From Ophioderma brevispina (lineage: Eukaryota; Echinodermata; Ophiuroidea; Amphilepidida; Ophiodermatidae): a DNA stretch of 64,000 nt. This document shows, in pieces, positions 43,321 through 54,540 of the stretch. Where the stretch lies: assembly GCA_023653785.1 (NCBI GenBank), contig JAMKCH010012490.1, forward strand, positions 1-64,000. The letters run 5' to 3'. A model generated the notes under the pieces. The model made no database searches. It was not told the DNA's origin and was given only the letters and a program-made list of their open reading frames with translations. The first letter of the stretch is position 1. Each line of letters opens with the position of its first letter. The position numbers and the translations under genes were made by a program.

Positions 43321-46300
43321 GGCTCTGTTTTGAAGGACAAAGTTCTCTGCGTGAACAACAATCATATACCATAGGGTTTCACAGAATGGTTGCAGATCAT
43401 AGGTAATCACCGGAAGTATCCTTTGTTTGTTGTGTTCTGTTTGTTTGTTTTTTTTTTGGTAAGGCAATTGCAGGCCCCCCCCGACTTCCAAACTTGGGGT
43501 TTGGGAACTGATTTTGTCCTCTCAAAGCAAGCCTTTGGGAAATGAGTTTGAGGAAATTTGCAAGTTTTGGAACTAAAATTCCGGCACATTTTAGCTGCAG
43601 AATGCAAACATTCTTCCCAAAAGAGGAACCTTAAGAAAGAATTATGCTTCAAAACCAACCGGACGGGGTCTTAGGAACTGCTGAAGGGGCACGAAATTTG
43701 GGGTCCTAAGGGCCACACATACTCGTAACACGTCCCTATGTTCATGTTCCCCGGGTACCCTAGAGTCAGCAGGCAATAGTCACATATTATCCAGAATGAC
43801 ATCACTCAGAGGGTGTATTGCGTCAATACCACATGCACAGTTGGGGAATTTACTGAATAGGGTCCCACAAAAATCCATTCTTAACACATAATAGCCCTGA
43901 ACTTTACACTTAGCTTTGTACTTAGAATTTTCGCATGATCATGAAATGTCTTATGGTTCTTAAACTTTTGGAACACTCTCTATCCTTAAGTACTGACATG
44001 ATTTTTAGTACAGGCACATTGCATGGCATTGTGGGGATTGATTCAAACACCCTCTGGACTCACTGTACTACAGTTAGCTAGCTTCACTTACTTATTTAAT
44101 ATCCCATAGCCGCATCAGTAACATATTTAGGTCCCAGACTGCAGACTGGATCTGTCCAGACTGGTCCTTTCGTCCCATCTTACTATCTTCATAGTAAAAA
44201 TGAAGGATCCTTCTTGAAGATCAATCGGCATGTACTGAACATCGTGAGTGTACATTGATCCATGGAACCACATATTGATAATTCTGGTTGTCGTCTTCGG
44301 CCAACTTCCCATCCATTTTTCTACTCCGATTCAAAATCCATATGATTAGCAATTAATATTTCTACATCACATCATTGTACATGTCAAATAGTAGGCCTAC
44401 ATCTGGTGTTCGTCGATGCTGTTTCCTCCGTTAATCGACATTGCTGTAATTGAGCTTATGCAGTATCAGTATGAATTACACCTAAGACAGAAACTACACC
44501 TGCATGGCAGCAATCTCCCCGCAAGGAATGGGCCTTAAACCGGATTCGCTCAGAGTCGGTCACTTCAAAGCAATATTGCACCGATTGGGGCTGGCGGCCA
44601 TCGCCAGCCTGCCAATTGGTTTCTCCATCCCAGACTGCGGATCACATTCGTCAAAGAGTGCCCTACTTTCGTCCACCGGTGGACACAGATTTCTCAAACC
44701 CTTAACCAATCAACAGTGAGTAATTGCTCAACGCTTACAAACATATTTAGCTGCTTGCCTCAACGCAAGAAGAAGATATGTATTACTGGTTGCTTTTGGC
44801 ATTCTCAGTATTGAGTTTTCCACACATGGAACGGGTGCTTGTGTCACTTCATGATGGTCCATCTCTCAAGTCTTTAACAACTCCCTTCACACTTTCGTAT
44901 AATATAGTCAGACCTCGTAGGGCTAGGTATAAGTGGTTATTTTGCTAGTGTTTAAAACACTCATCCGCTTGTCTTTCGACCAAGAAAACTGAGACAGGTT
45001 GTCTTGAAGGACATCTGATAACTAACAACTTGTGGAAATCTGAAGGCCTATTTTGCCTGCACCCTCGTGTGTCCTCTCCCCGGGATGCCCTTGACAGATC
45101 TTCCATGAATGAAGGCGCATCAATCCAGTCGCATACTATGTGTTACTGAATCTTCTGCAAAGTGGCATGTTCGGTCCAATACTAATTTAGCAACATCACC
45201 CAATAGTGGAGGCAATGGGGATACTATTCTGGACAAAACTCATATACCATCACTGCGAATAAGCTATTTTTGATGGTCTTTTTCTCGTCAGAAGAGTAGT
45301 TTCCTATTTCCTCAAGCTTATTCAAGGTGAGCTGTACATACCGAATTTTTCCACTTTTTCTATGCTTGATGGGCCTTTCAAGCGTTTTTATGTTTTTTCT
45401 TTTTCATTCCTCACACACCATCCAGCTCCTTAGTGGTGCAGGGCAAGAGGCTTTTAGACTTTAGTGTTTGTTTATCACGTCCTCCAAGACAAGCGTTCCC
45501 AGTTTTCTTGCTCGGGATGGCAAGTAGGGAGTTGTTTCAGCAAGGAAATCGGCGCACTGTATACCTACGACCTGACAAGGTCTGCTATATCGTCAAAGTT
45601 GTGAATGGTGAGATGACATTAAGACAAGGACTTGTTTATCATACTGCATGAAAAACTATAGTTTAAGAATTACAAGTGTCACACTTCTAGGTATACTGCC
45701 TATACTCTCATGTACAAATACCATCAAGAAACTCACATTATACTTCGATATCATGCGACTGGTACCCTTAACGTAAGGTTTTCCTCAGAAGATCTTGGTA
45801 TTGGTAGCCTGCTAATCATGGAAATTGCAAGGGTTCACAGCTTCCTGGTGAGAAATCGGCACACGGCGAAATCCTGCCAAGCACGGAAGATTTTGCATAA
45901 AGTGCCAAACCATTTTCCCATGCATAAAGAAACTCACACATTCGGCCTGAAGAACTGAATAAAATGCAATTTACACTTGTTATTACATTGCTCCTTAAGC
46001 AGAACCCTAACAATGTAATACTGGTCAGTCTACTTAGATGTCCGGTTGTAATTAATTATTTCAATAACATACGCCACTTTCAAACTAAGTCACGAAAAGA
46101 AAGGTCTTGGGTATCTTTGGACCTAAGGCGTTGAGTATGAGAAAGGAATGGGTCAAGTTAAACCTTAAATTCTATTGAAATCTGTGTATTCCCCTCGTTT
46201 TGAAAATCGCTAATAAAAGGTTTGGTGCCATTAGTATTGTTTGTGTATGGTAACCGCGCCCTTCCCCTTTCTCTTCTTCCATCTTTCTTTTTTTTCTCTT

Positions 46301-47109
46301 CTTCCCTCTTGCCTCTTCTTTTCCCCTTCTCCTCCCCTTTTTTTCATTCTCTTTTCTCTTCCTTTCTCTCAATTCCCATTTTTTCTTTCCCCCCTTCCCG
46401 ATTTTTTTTGTTGGTGGGAGGGGACCGATTTCCCCCTCTCCAACTTCTGGTTACGTCACTAGCGTTTTAATAAGCCTACAGGAATGTCGATAAATTATCT
46501 CTGTGGGAGGCCCATGTTGGACTGGATTTTCACAGCCAGGTGTGGAGACCTGCCGAGGCGGCAGCTCATAGATTGTAAATTGAATGTTGAGACGAAAAAT
46601 TTGATTGTTGATTTGTCATTTACCAAAAAGTCTGTGAAATTTAATCAAATCCAAAGATGTTTTTTTAAGTTCTGATTTTAAATAAATAAAAAAAGCCAAA
46701 TTAAAAAAACAAACTTTTCTTTTGATTTTCTAAAACATAATTTTTTGGAATAATAATAAGACGGACATCTGTAAAGTTAATTGAACAGACAGTAGCTTAA
46801 AATAGAATAATTTTTTTTGACAAAATCCAAACTTTTCTTTTTTGGGGGGGGTTCTTACCTACAGATTGCCAAAGTGTCAGTTATTTACAATTCATTAGAG
46901 TTGGAAATCTACGATTGCTGCTCAGGTTTCTGCGGCACGTTCTGGGTCTGATAGATACCTAGAAGACTTTCCGGTGCTCAATGTAATGGACAACGGGTGG
47001 AATTGGGCATGATGTGATGCTACTTAATTTCAGCCCCCATGTATATGAAGTGAAACCTGTTGTTTCTACACAAAACCTTTTGCCCTCTAAAGAGAGCTAT
47101 TAATGATTG
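43321..47109. other. Spacer of the large inverted repeat, no gene recognised
   Basis: Short frames at 44504-44719, 45433-45651 and 45710-45958 have slightly higher GC, but no known domain and no consistent splicing. The sequence after 44711 (CAACAGTGAGTAA) could be a donor site. A nearly pure pyrimidine tract lies at 46259-46411. Confidence 0.45.
46259..46411. repeat. Pyrimidine-rich tract of about 150 bp
   Basis: Almost only C and T on the plus strand with few interruptions (for example CCTCTTCTTTTCCCCTTCTC). Such tracts can form triplex (H-DNA) structures. The open frames across it are compositional artefacts. Confidence 0.85.
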
Positions 47110-48024
47110 AATAAACAAAATGTCTTAGACAACCTTTCAGAACCATTTTGCCCATTGTATAGAACTGTTAATGGTTTTTCAAAGGTTGTTTTTTTTGGAG
47201 GCTTTAAGAGAAGGGACTTCATAGAACTTTCTTCAATATTTTAGAAAACCAGAAGGTTCTTCAGAGATGTACTTCATAGAGCTTACCTCAAAATTTTAGA
47301 ACCATGGTGAACCGGTTTAATGTCCTCTAGCCCCCCCAAGGCTCTGATGGGTGCCCGAACGACCCATTTTTATTCAATTTAGAGAACCCTTATTCCTTAA
47401 GAATCCATTTAACATGAATGACATTTGTACAACTTTTTTTTCGAAGGATGCATCTAACGATCATTATTGTTTGTCAGGGGCAACAGCCAAAAAAAGTAGC
47501 AATTGGGTTAAATACGGAACTTGAGTTTGGTGCAGCTTAAATACCATTATGCAAAAACTATAAACGGGAAACTTTTTCTTTTCAGGTGTAAGTAGCATAA
47601 AAGGGGTAAATTTTTTATAAAATTGAAATCAATTAAAGGAGATGTGCTTTAGGGCATGTAACCAGCATTGGCAGTCGTGGGGGGGGACAAATATCAAAAA
47701 AAGTTGAAAAATCATCACTTTTTGGTCTAATACACTCTTTTTTTAATAGCGCAAAATTTGATTTACAACGAATCGATACTTTTATTCTCTTTAATAATAC
47801 CCAATTTGATGTTTTGCTCTTATATTTGATCAGTAGCACTACATAATCTATATTTGTGAAGAACATGCAAATTTAGAGGTCATTGACCTCTGAGTCACGC
47901 TCCACCGCTCGCGACACTTAAGACTTTGCTTTTTAGATGGTCCAAGGGATGGCCTATACAAGTATCATAACAAGACACCTGGTAAAAAATCAGGATTAAA
48001 TTGCTGGTATCTCCCGGTCTATAA
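47110..48024 (-). repeat. Right arm of large inverted repeat (PLE 2 leader)
   Basis: Reverse complement of 42395-43320. Read on the minus strand it begins directly at the predicted cleavage site of the hammerhead ribozyme at 48025-48063, as expected of the 5' end of the next PLE unit in a tandem. Confidence 0.75.
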
Positions 48025-48063
48025 TGCACTACTCGAGTTTCGCCTTTCGGCTCTTCAGGTACA
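48025..48063 (-). ncRNA. Complete type I hammerhead ribozyme with minimal stem III
   Basis: Read on the minus strand: stem I 5' TGTAC, core CTGAAGA, stem II GCC-GAAA-GGC, GAAA, stem III AC with loop TCGA and GT, then A at the cleavage position, then stem I 3' GTGCA. Stem I has five pairs including one G-U. All invariant core bases (C-U-G-A-n-G-A and G-A-A-A) are present. The very short stem III is the form reported for PLE-associated hammerheads. The ribozyme lies at the 3' end of the minus-strand PLE whose GIY-YIG ORF is at 48557-49075. It would self-cleave the element transcript between 48030 and 48029. Confidence 0.85.
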
Positions 48064-48556
48064 ATACAAATATTTTATACAAATAATAATAATCATGTTG
48101 TGTACCAAAACAGTTGTAGAACGCAGGTATAAAACGCGTGCGTATCATGACTACAAATAACTGCGCATAATATTGCGCGTGTTTGCGTAATCATAAAGAT
48201 TGCGTATGGGGTGGCGGGAATTGTATTTTGGCGGGTTTTTGTATATGAAAATAACCACAATTAAATACAAATTTTAAGAGCATATTCAAAGTGTAGATTA
48301 TACTATAAGATAAATTTTGGAACAAGGGTGGTTAAATAAGTTGTAATGGATGAACGAAAGTATGGTAGCAAAGACGTAATGTCATTTGGTGAAATGAGTA
48401 AAGTTGTGGTGTTTTGTGTGGGAATGTGGAGGTGTTTTTAGTTAGTGTGCGTGTGTGTGTGTGTGTTTGAGTGTGTGTGTGTGTGTGTGTATATATATAT
48501 GTGTGTGTGTGCGCGCGCGCGCGTCTGCGTGTGGGTATGTGTATGTGTGTGTATAT
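48064..48556 (-). other. PLE 2 3' untranslated region with GT microsatellite
   Basis: Between the GIY-YIG stop and the ribozyme. It contains a (GT)n/(GC)n tract at about 48447-48560 and no gene. Confidence 0.6.
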
Positions 48557-48560
48557 TTAA
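48447..48560. repeat. (GT)n / (GC)n microsatellite
   Basis: Interrupted GT dinucleotides with a short (TA) and (GC) block near 48490-48525. Confidence 0.9.
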
Positions 48561-49075
48561 ATGTCTTTGTTGAGTTTAGGTTGAAATTTCTGTGTGAAGT
48601 AGTTTTCTTTGATCTGTCTACTTTGTGTGTCGTCAGAGAGCATTTTGTAGAAAGGAAAAATGGTGAACATGGGATCTTTGTTTTTTGCACATTCAAAGAT
48701 ATGTTTGCTCATTTGGAGTTTTCTTGTGTAAGGTTCGCGAATTCGTTGTTTGTGTATTGTTACACGGTTTCTCAGATTTGATGTTTGTCCAATGTATTGG
48801 GCATTACAGCCGTTGCAAGTGATCGCGTAAATTACGTTTTTTGAAGTGCATGACATGTCGTGTTTGATTGTAAATGGCTTATGTTGTTTGTTGAATGTTA
48901 TGCTGCTGCCTTCTTTGATGTGTTTGCATGTTATGCTGCTGCCTTCTTTGATGTGTTTGCATGTGCCGCATCTTTTGTTGTAGCATTTGGAAACTGTTGG
49001 TTTGGATTTTGTTTTGTTTGTGAGTTTTGCCTTTGTGATGAGTTTTTTTAGATTTGGTGCTTGTCGTTTGCTCAT
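48557..49075 (-). CDS. Penelope-like element 2: GIY-YIG endonuclease module
   Basis: An uninterrupted 172-codon frame, the best preserved protein of the window. Residues 1-30 are Lys-rich linker. C31, C36 and C39 are followed by a duplicated 11-residue segment CKHIKEGSSIT (39-49 and 50-60), encoded by a perfect 33-bp tandem repeat at 48896-48961. NVIYAITCNGCNAQYIGQTS (80-99) is the GIY-YIG core, with R102, R104, H109 and a late E157 as expected catalytic or structural residues. The domain is complete to the C-terminus. It is the C-terminal part of a PLE protein whose RT does not precede it in frame. Upstream sequence to about 49320 (minus) has related linker frames (LDAIMKMDQKARELNTDQLR). The endonuclease would nick target DNA for priming. 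Confidence 0.85.
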   Translation of the reverse strand: MSKRQAPNLKKLITKAKLTNKTKSKPTVSKCYNKRCGTCKHIKEGSSITCKHIKEGSSITFNKQHKPFTIKHDMSCTSKNVIYAITCNGCNAQYIGQTSNLRNRVTIHKQRIREPYTRKLQMSKHIFECAKNKDPMFTIFPFYKMLSDDTQSRQIKENYFTQKFQPKLNKDI

Positions 49076-49324
49076 GATAATTTGGTTTCCTTTAAGATGG
49101 TCATTCTTGTACTGTTTTTAAGTAAAGAGTCGAGTGCAGGATTTGATGACGTGGCACCATTTGTGTGTTTTTTGGGTTGAATGTCGAACCAGGTGAGATG
49201 TTGTTTTCATTCTTTGGAGGTTTTGGTTGTCGAAGTTGATCTGTGTTTAGTTCTCTAGCTTTTTGATCCATTTTCATGATTGCATCAAGATAAAGGCTTG
49301 TCCAAACGGTCATGGATGTTTTGG

Positions 49325-49600
49325 CGTTGCGATTTAATCGCAACCGGCCAAACAGTCGCTGACACAAAATCCACCCGACAAATCCACCTATAAAAACCAA
49401 CCAGACACACACCAACCTCCCTTCCAAATCAATGCCACCCCCGCCATAGCAAAATTAACAATCCCATACACCCTCGCTCGAAGAATCTGCACCATTGTTT
49501 CTTCTTCTTCCGACACAAGAAAAAACGAACAACTTGACGACCCTCAAACCAGGCTTCTTAAACGTGCCTATCCTCTTTCACTCACATACATTCACTCATA
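49325..49600 (+). pseudogene. PLE RT C-terminal fragment, opposite strand to PLE 2 GIY-YIG
   Basis: On the plus strand one frame reads KLTIPYTLARRICTIVSSSS at about 49450-49510. This is the conserved 'SIPYSLALR.RRICS' block after the PLE RT palm, continuing NEQLDDPQTRLLKRAYP. It is back-to-back with the minus-strand GIY-YIG module. The junction near 49325-49355 is a near-palindrome (GTTGCGATTTAATCGCAAC). This suggests an inverted join of two PLE pieces. Confidence 0.65.
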
Positions 49601-50095
49601 TATATATAAACTCTAGATAATTTATATATCTATATATTACTATATATATATAGATATATATATCTATATATATATATCATATATATCTAAGTATATTACG
49701 CTCCTTTCATGCTGTTGCCCCTATAGGTTGCGCATGTTTACGTTGAGTCCAATCTTTTGCTTTCTAACAACTGTCATGGTTTATTAGCCTTGATGTTTTT
49801 ATGAAACGTAATACTATTAGCATTTGCATAGCTCCCTCATTGAGTTTGAGCCCTCTGTATTCATAACAATGTGCGGCGTGATGGATGGGTCAGTGGCTTT
49901 AACGGCGTCATTGATTTCACTTCATTTGTGGATTGCATTTAGCTAGGTGCTGCACTGATGAGAACACAACGTTGTCGAAACGGTACTGGCTGCAGATTGA
50001 GTCGATATATATTATATATCGTATATATTATATATACAGATATAAGCTATATTCATTACTATATAGATATATATAGATATCTATATATAAATATA
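49585..50095. repeat. AT microsatellites, no gene between
   Basis: (TA)n-rich stretches at about 49597-49690 and 50005-50095 flank about 300 bp of unremarkable sequence. Confidence 0.8.
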
Positions 50096-51084
50096 TGGCC
50101 TGGACCCATAAGACAGATCGCCAAAAATGTTTAGCCTGTCCAGCACCGAACCCCGTTCATTGTGATTCGTTTGCATTGAATCCAAAGTAGAGTTTTGAAG
50201 CAGTGACGTCTGCCTTCAGCCTTTGCGAATGAGGGCAAAAATAGTTTTCCACGGAATGTGTGTCAAGTCTGCCGTCGCGCTTTGCGAATTGGGACAAACA
50301 GTTGTCAGCTTATTACCATCGGTAGGTTTTTTAAGACACATCTGACAAACGTGTTAACGCGTGATCTCGACCTTTGTGACACTTATTTTAACAGCACTCT
50401 TGTATTTCCTATTTTATTATTTGTATTAAGTTTTATTTTAGATATAATTAACATTTAGGTTGTAGCTTACGGAAGGATTTTTCGAGTGGAAACACAACAG
50501 ATTCTTTTCATTTCCAAACACCGGGGGGATCTCTCATGTAGCTTAATGTAGTCCGACTATTAATTTTTTTTCCCTCAACTTAATTGCTGTTTCCAACATC
50601 AAACCACGTCGAGATAGTACCGCACACGCGGACAAGTTTTTCGTCATCATAAGACAAACGAACAATCTAGTATTGGATTCAATGTAGAAGTAATTATAGT
50701 TCGAGGCGTACTCATAGTCGGGAACAATGGTGAACAATAGGTAACGATTCATTTAACTCTTTACGCAACACTATTTTCACGCGAGCTTATTCCTTTATCG
50801 TCTATGGTGACCCCGGACGGTGGCTCCCGCCGGACTATATCTGCTTTCACACCCCCGGTTCCTAAAGTCAAACCTTACTAATCTTGAATGTCACACTTGG
50901 AATGCTCGTTTCTATACCAACCAGTCACATTGTTGAACCATATCATTGACATGATTTGATTCATGTTTATAAATGACCCAGCTGTCATCTGAAGACTAAG
51001 GTAGGTATATTAGTCCATAGCTCTCATCAACCATCCCCCGTGAAATAATATGAACTTGGGTAAGAATTATATTTTATCAAACCT
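50096..51084. other. No gene; one block shared with 11.7 kb
   Basis: A block at 50755-50860 (TTTACGCAACACTATTTTCA, GCCGGACTATATCTGC) matches 11695-11805. Otherwise no feature. A 66-codon frame at 50258-50458 has no clear identity. Confidence 0.45.
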
Positions 51085-53200
51085 TTCCATCCGAGCGATA
51101 TTTAGGCAAGACGTTGGCGCTTTCAGTGAGGATGATTTTATTATTCTTATATTATGTTTTTTAGTATATTTATTAATGCAACAGGCAGGCATTTCGGTCA
51201 TTTCGTACTCCTTAAAGTTGGAACGAGAGAGATTTCACATATCAGGTTTTCCTAAAAAAATCAAAAGTTATTTTTTGGCCCTACTGTAATAGCTTTCTCA
51301 TAAAAAAAATTCCCCATCGAAGGATTAAGCTGAAAATGTTTCTTTGGTACAAATTTTGAATTCTAATTCGAATTATAAGCAAATGCGAATTCAGCCGATG
51401 TTTTAATTGAAAATAAGCAAACAACATCATTTTTTTACTTCTCTTTTTACAACATTTCTGTAGCAAAATACAAGGTAAGAAATCTTGAGTGTCTAATCTA
51501 CATGAACGCCGATTATGACACCTATTTTGGGTGCATCACAATCTCTCGTTGCACCTTTAATGCGTCCTTAATTATAGTTTCATTTTTTTTGTCTCGTTGT
51601 AATTTCCCGCACTCCTTCCAATTTTCACTTACCTTTTTTTTTTCTTGACCGTTTAATAATGCCTATCATTGTAGGTTTGTAAGTTTAAGTAATTTACCTT
51701 AATTAGTTAAGGGCCTTCACCTCTTCTACGCTCCTAGGAGTTTATCAAAAAAGCGTGGAGGTCTTAGCATTATTTATTTCCTTTTCCACTGTTTAAGTAA
51801 TCTATTTTCACAGTGTAGCTGTTCTACTTTGTATATAAATAATTGATATCATGGTCTTTCTTTGTAATCTTTGCATTTGCTGAATAAAATTGATTTGATT
51901 TTATTATTATTCACTAACATTCCACGTTTTGTTAAGATTGACCGTGTTCAAATGTCATGAAAGTTGAAAATATCCCAGGCTAATAAGAAAAAGCTTCTCT
52001 TAAAACAGAATGAAAAGATGCTCCTGAAATGCATTGCTAATGATAATTACAGATGCCAAATTACGCCTTTAAGTGCACTTCAAATGAATGAAGTGTCCTA
52101 ATCTAAAGAGCTAATAATAATGTTACACTTTATTTCTTTAATTATACTCCCGTTTCATTAAAAAACCCTGCGTGAATTTGGTTGTTTGCTTTGTTTTATG
52201 GCGCTGTCTCGATCAGAACCACCCACACACCAAAGTGGGTACATACAGCGTTATTTACTTAATGGTTAGAGGAAATACAGTGTGTCTTAAACTAAAGGTT
52301 ATAAAAAATTATGATTGCATGGATCAATTGCAAATAGGCTTTATATGTACCCCAACGTTTAGACCACATGTTGCCCCCTCCCCAGCATAAATCTCCATAG
52401 CATAGTATAAAATAAAACAAAGTATGTCTGTTGTACAGGCAGGCGATTGTCTTTATTGTTGAGTTGTTTGTGTTTTTGTTATTTTTATAAATCGTATTTG
52501 GAAACGGTGAAAGTAATTGTTTTTCAATATAACAAATTTCCTTCTCATACATACCTATTGCAACTGGGGGGTCGTATATCATGCCCTCAACTCTGTTTTC
52601 GAAACCTGGGTTGCCACACGCAAAGCTGGGGGCTTTTCTTTCTGCATTTAAAGAGAAATAACATTAACATTATTGTTTGTTAATTCTGAGATGAATGAAC
52701 CTAACAGAGATCGGAAGCAAAGTTGTGATGATATCCATTGTATGAGCGAGGTATCCTGTAGGTCAGGCAATTTTACCCAATTTTGTGCTTCAATTCATGA
52801 CCTAACATGAATTTAATTGTTCTTAGGACCAGCACACATTAACACCTTATCGTATTAACAATACCGTACCAGACGCTGCACGCTGCAAACAATCCATTGA
52901 TTTCTTGCTCGAATCTCTGTTAGGCTTATTCATCTCAGGAAATTACTCGCCAAAATATTAATGATCTATTGTCAAAAATGTAAATATATGCCAAATTTGG
53001 ATAAAGCTTAATATAAATAATTTTTAAGAGCTGTTTGTATCCTTTTATGCACTAGTGTATTAGTCAATTTCCTCTTGTCGTTTATCTTTATAACCAGAAG
53101 AACGATTTCATACTTTACAACATGAGCAAATTTAAGCCTCCCACATTCATTGCCCCTTACCGTGAAATATGAGAAATTTGCGTTTGGTGTGCCCTAACTC
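51085..53200. repeat. Segmental duplication, copy B
   Basis: Direct-orientation partner of 18410-22600, lacking the 2.2-kb internal segment. Homology ends inside the fold-back at 53096-53535. Confidence 0.8.
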
Positions 53201-53535
53201 TGACTTTGACGCTTGCGTCGCATCCAGAAGTGCGCATGCAAAAATTGTCCGTTGGCATAAGATTAAATTGAGCGCGTACGGGGCGCATGGACCATCCACC
53301 TTAAATGGTCATGATCACGTGTACACCTGTTGGTAGTCAATGTTTTTGGTTTTTTTGTTATAGGGACCATAAATCGCAGTTAGGAAGTTCTAAGGAGGAG
53401 TTACTTAGAATTTTGGTTGGTGTTAATTATTAACACTAAAAGTGCACCAAACGCAAATTTCTCATATTTCACGGTAAGGGGCAATAAATGTGGGAGGCTT
53501 AAATTTGCTCATGTTGAAAAGTATGAAATCGTATG
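53096..53535. repeat. Fold-back: about 95-bp inverted repeat around a 240-bp spacer
   Basis: AGCAAATTTAAGCCTCCCAC and TGCCCCTTACCGTGAAATAT (53125-53175) recur inverted at 53470-53515 (ATATTTCACGGTAAGGGGCA, GTGGGAGGCTTAAATTTGCT). The arms extend from GATTTCATACTT (53103) to GTTTGGTGTGCCC (53194), and the second arm from about 53442 to 53531. Copy A of the duplication (22505-22595) has only one arm. Confidence 0.85.
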
Positions 53536-53700
53536 GTCCAGTGGATATGACTGCCAACTCATGATCCAAAGGTTGTGGGTTCGAGTCCCGCTGTGGCCAA
53601 TATGTTGTGCACTTGGGCAGGACACTTTATTTACCCACCTGCTTCGTCTCGACCCAAGCGCTATGCGGGTGGGTAGCTGTTATGGGGATATTTTAATCTA
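53530..53700 (+). mobile_element. tRNA-derived SINE
   Basis: A box TGGTCCAGTGG (about 53535-53545) and B box GGTTCGAGTCC (about 53578-53588), at tRNA-like spacing. Then comes a body with GTTGTGCACTTGGGCAGGAC and ACTTTATTTACCCACC. A 'TTGGGCAAGGCACTTTA'-type block is a widespread central domain of invertebrate SINEs. The tail is not clear. It abuts the fold-back arm. Confidence 0.7.
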
Positions 53701-53784
53701 ACTGTGTTGATTAGGATATGTGCACTTGGGCCAGATGTGCCGTGTCACGAGCGAGCCGTCCTAGCTTTGTAGAGTCCGCCGGAC

Positions 53785-54215
53785 GTTTATGTTTTAAGTT
53801 TCACAGTCCTAGGAACATAGGTTTTGAAAATTAGGGAGTCCTTATAGACACTAGTTTTGATTTTCAGTGTCCCAGGGATATCGGTAATAACAGCAGTTCC
53901 TGAGGGACTAATGTAATAAAAGGACGAGTCCTAGGACATTAAAATAGCGGGACTCTGAAGTTTATTACATTACACTAATCTCAGGGTCCCCTAATTTTGA
54001 GGGTCCGGGACTGAGTGTACTAGTTTTGAGAGTCCCATGCAGTTTGAATTTCAGTCCTAGGACCATTGTTTTAAAATTAAGGGTACCCTAGGGATACAAG
54101 TTTGATTCTCAGTGTTCTGGGGACTATCGTTAATGACACGTAGTGTCCAATGGACTACTGTAATAAAAGGAAGAGTCCTAGGACATTAAAAATAGTGGGA
54201 CGAAGTTTAGTACCA
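53785..54215. repeat. Diverged tandem duplication, period 248 bp
   Basis: AGTCCTAGGAACATAGGTTT (53805) and AGTCCTAGGACCATTGTTTT (54053) start matching units that end in AGTCCTAGGACATTAAAA. GTCC/GGAC motifs recur throughout. Confidence 0.75.
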
Positions 54216-54540
54216 TTTTTTCTCGAACCTAGGTTTTTTTAAACATATTTGGAATGCACTTTACAATGTATTAGAGCACACTTGAAGTGAATAAGCCGAC
54301 GCCGTCGTTATGTAATAAATGATGATTATAGTTTCGTTCGGGGCACGACAGAAATGCAAAGCATTTCTATGGGGAGCGATTACGATAGCAGGCCAAGTTC
54401 AAAACAAGTTTGCGATTTCTTTTGCACTATGTTTGTCAATACACCTTCAAACGTTCTCGGTTAGGGTCTAAAACCAATCCAGTGAAATTTGAGAAAAGTT
54501 AAAGTTAAAAAAAAAAAAAAAATATCTCCTGTCACTTTAA
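54215..54540. mobile_element. Second copy of the 349-bp TTAA MITE, left end lost
   Basis: Matches 10690-10993 (CATATTTGGAATGC, GAGCGATTACGATAGCA, AAAACAAGTTTGC). The right end AATATCTCCTGTCAC is followed by TTAA at 54537-54540. The left TIR is missing and an A run is expanded before the right end. Confidence 0.65.

Noticed and set aside
46172..46470. Open frames on both strands across 46.2-46.5 kb
   Set aside because: They are compositional by-products of the pyrimidine tract.
21590..52390. Similar short frames in both duplication copies (21590-21781, 52172-52390; shared NHPHTKV and LMVRGN)
   Set aside because: Similarity is explained by DNA duplication. Outside a short core the frames diverge by indels and start at different places.
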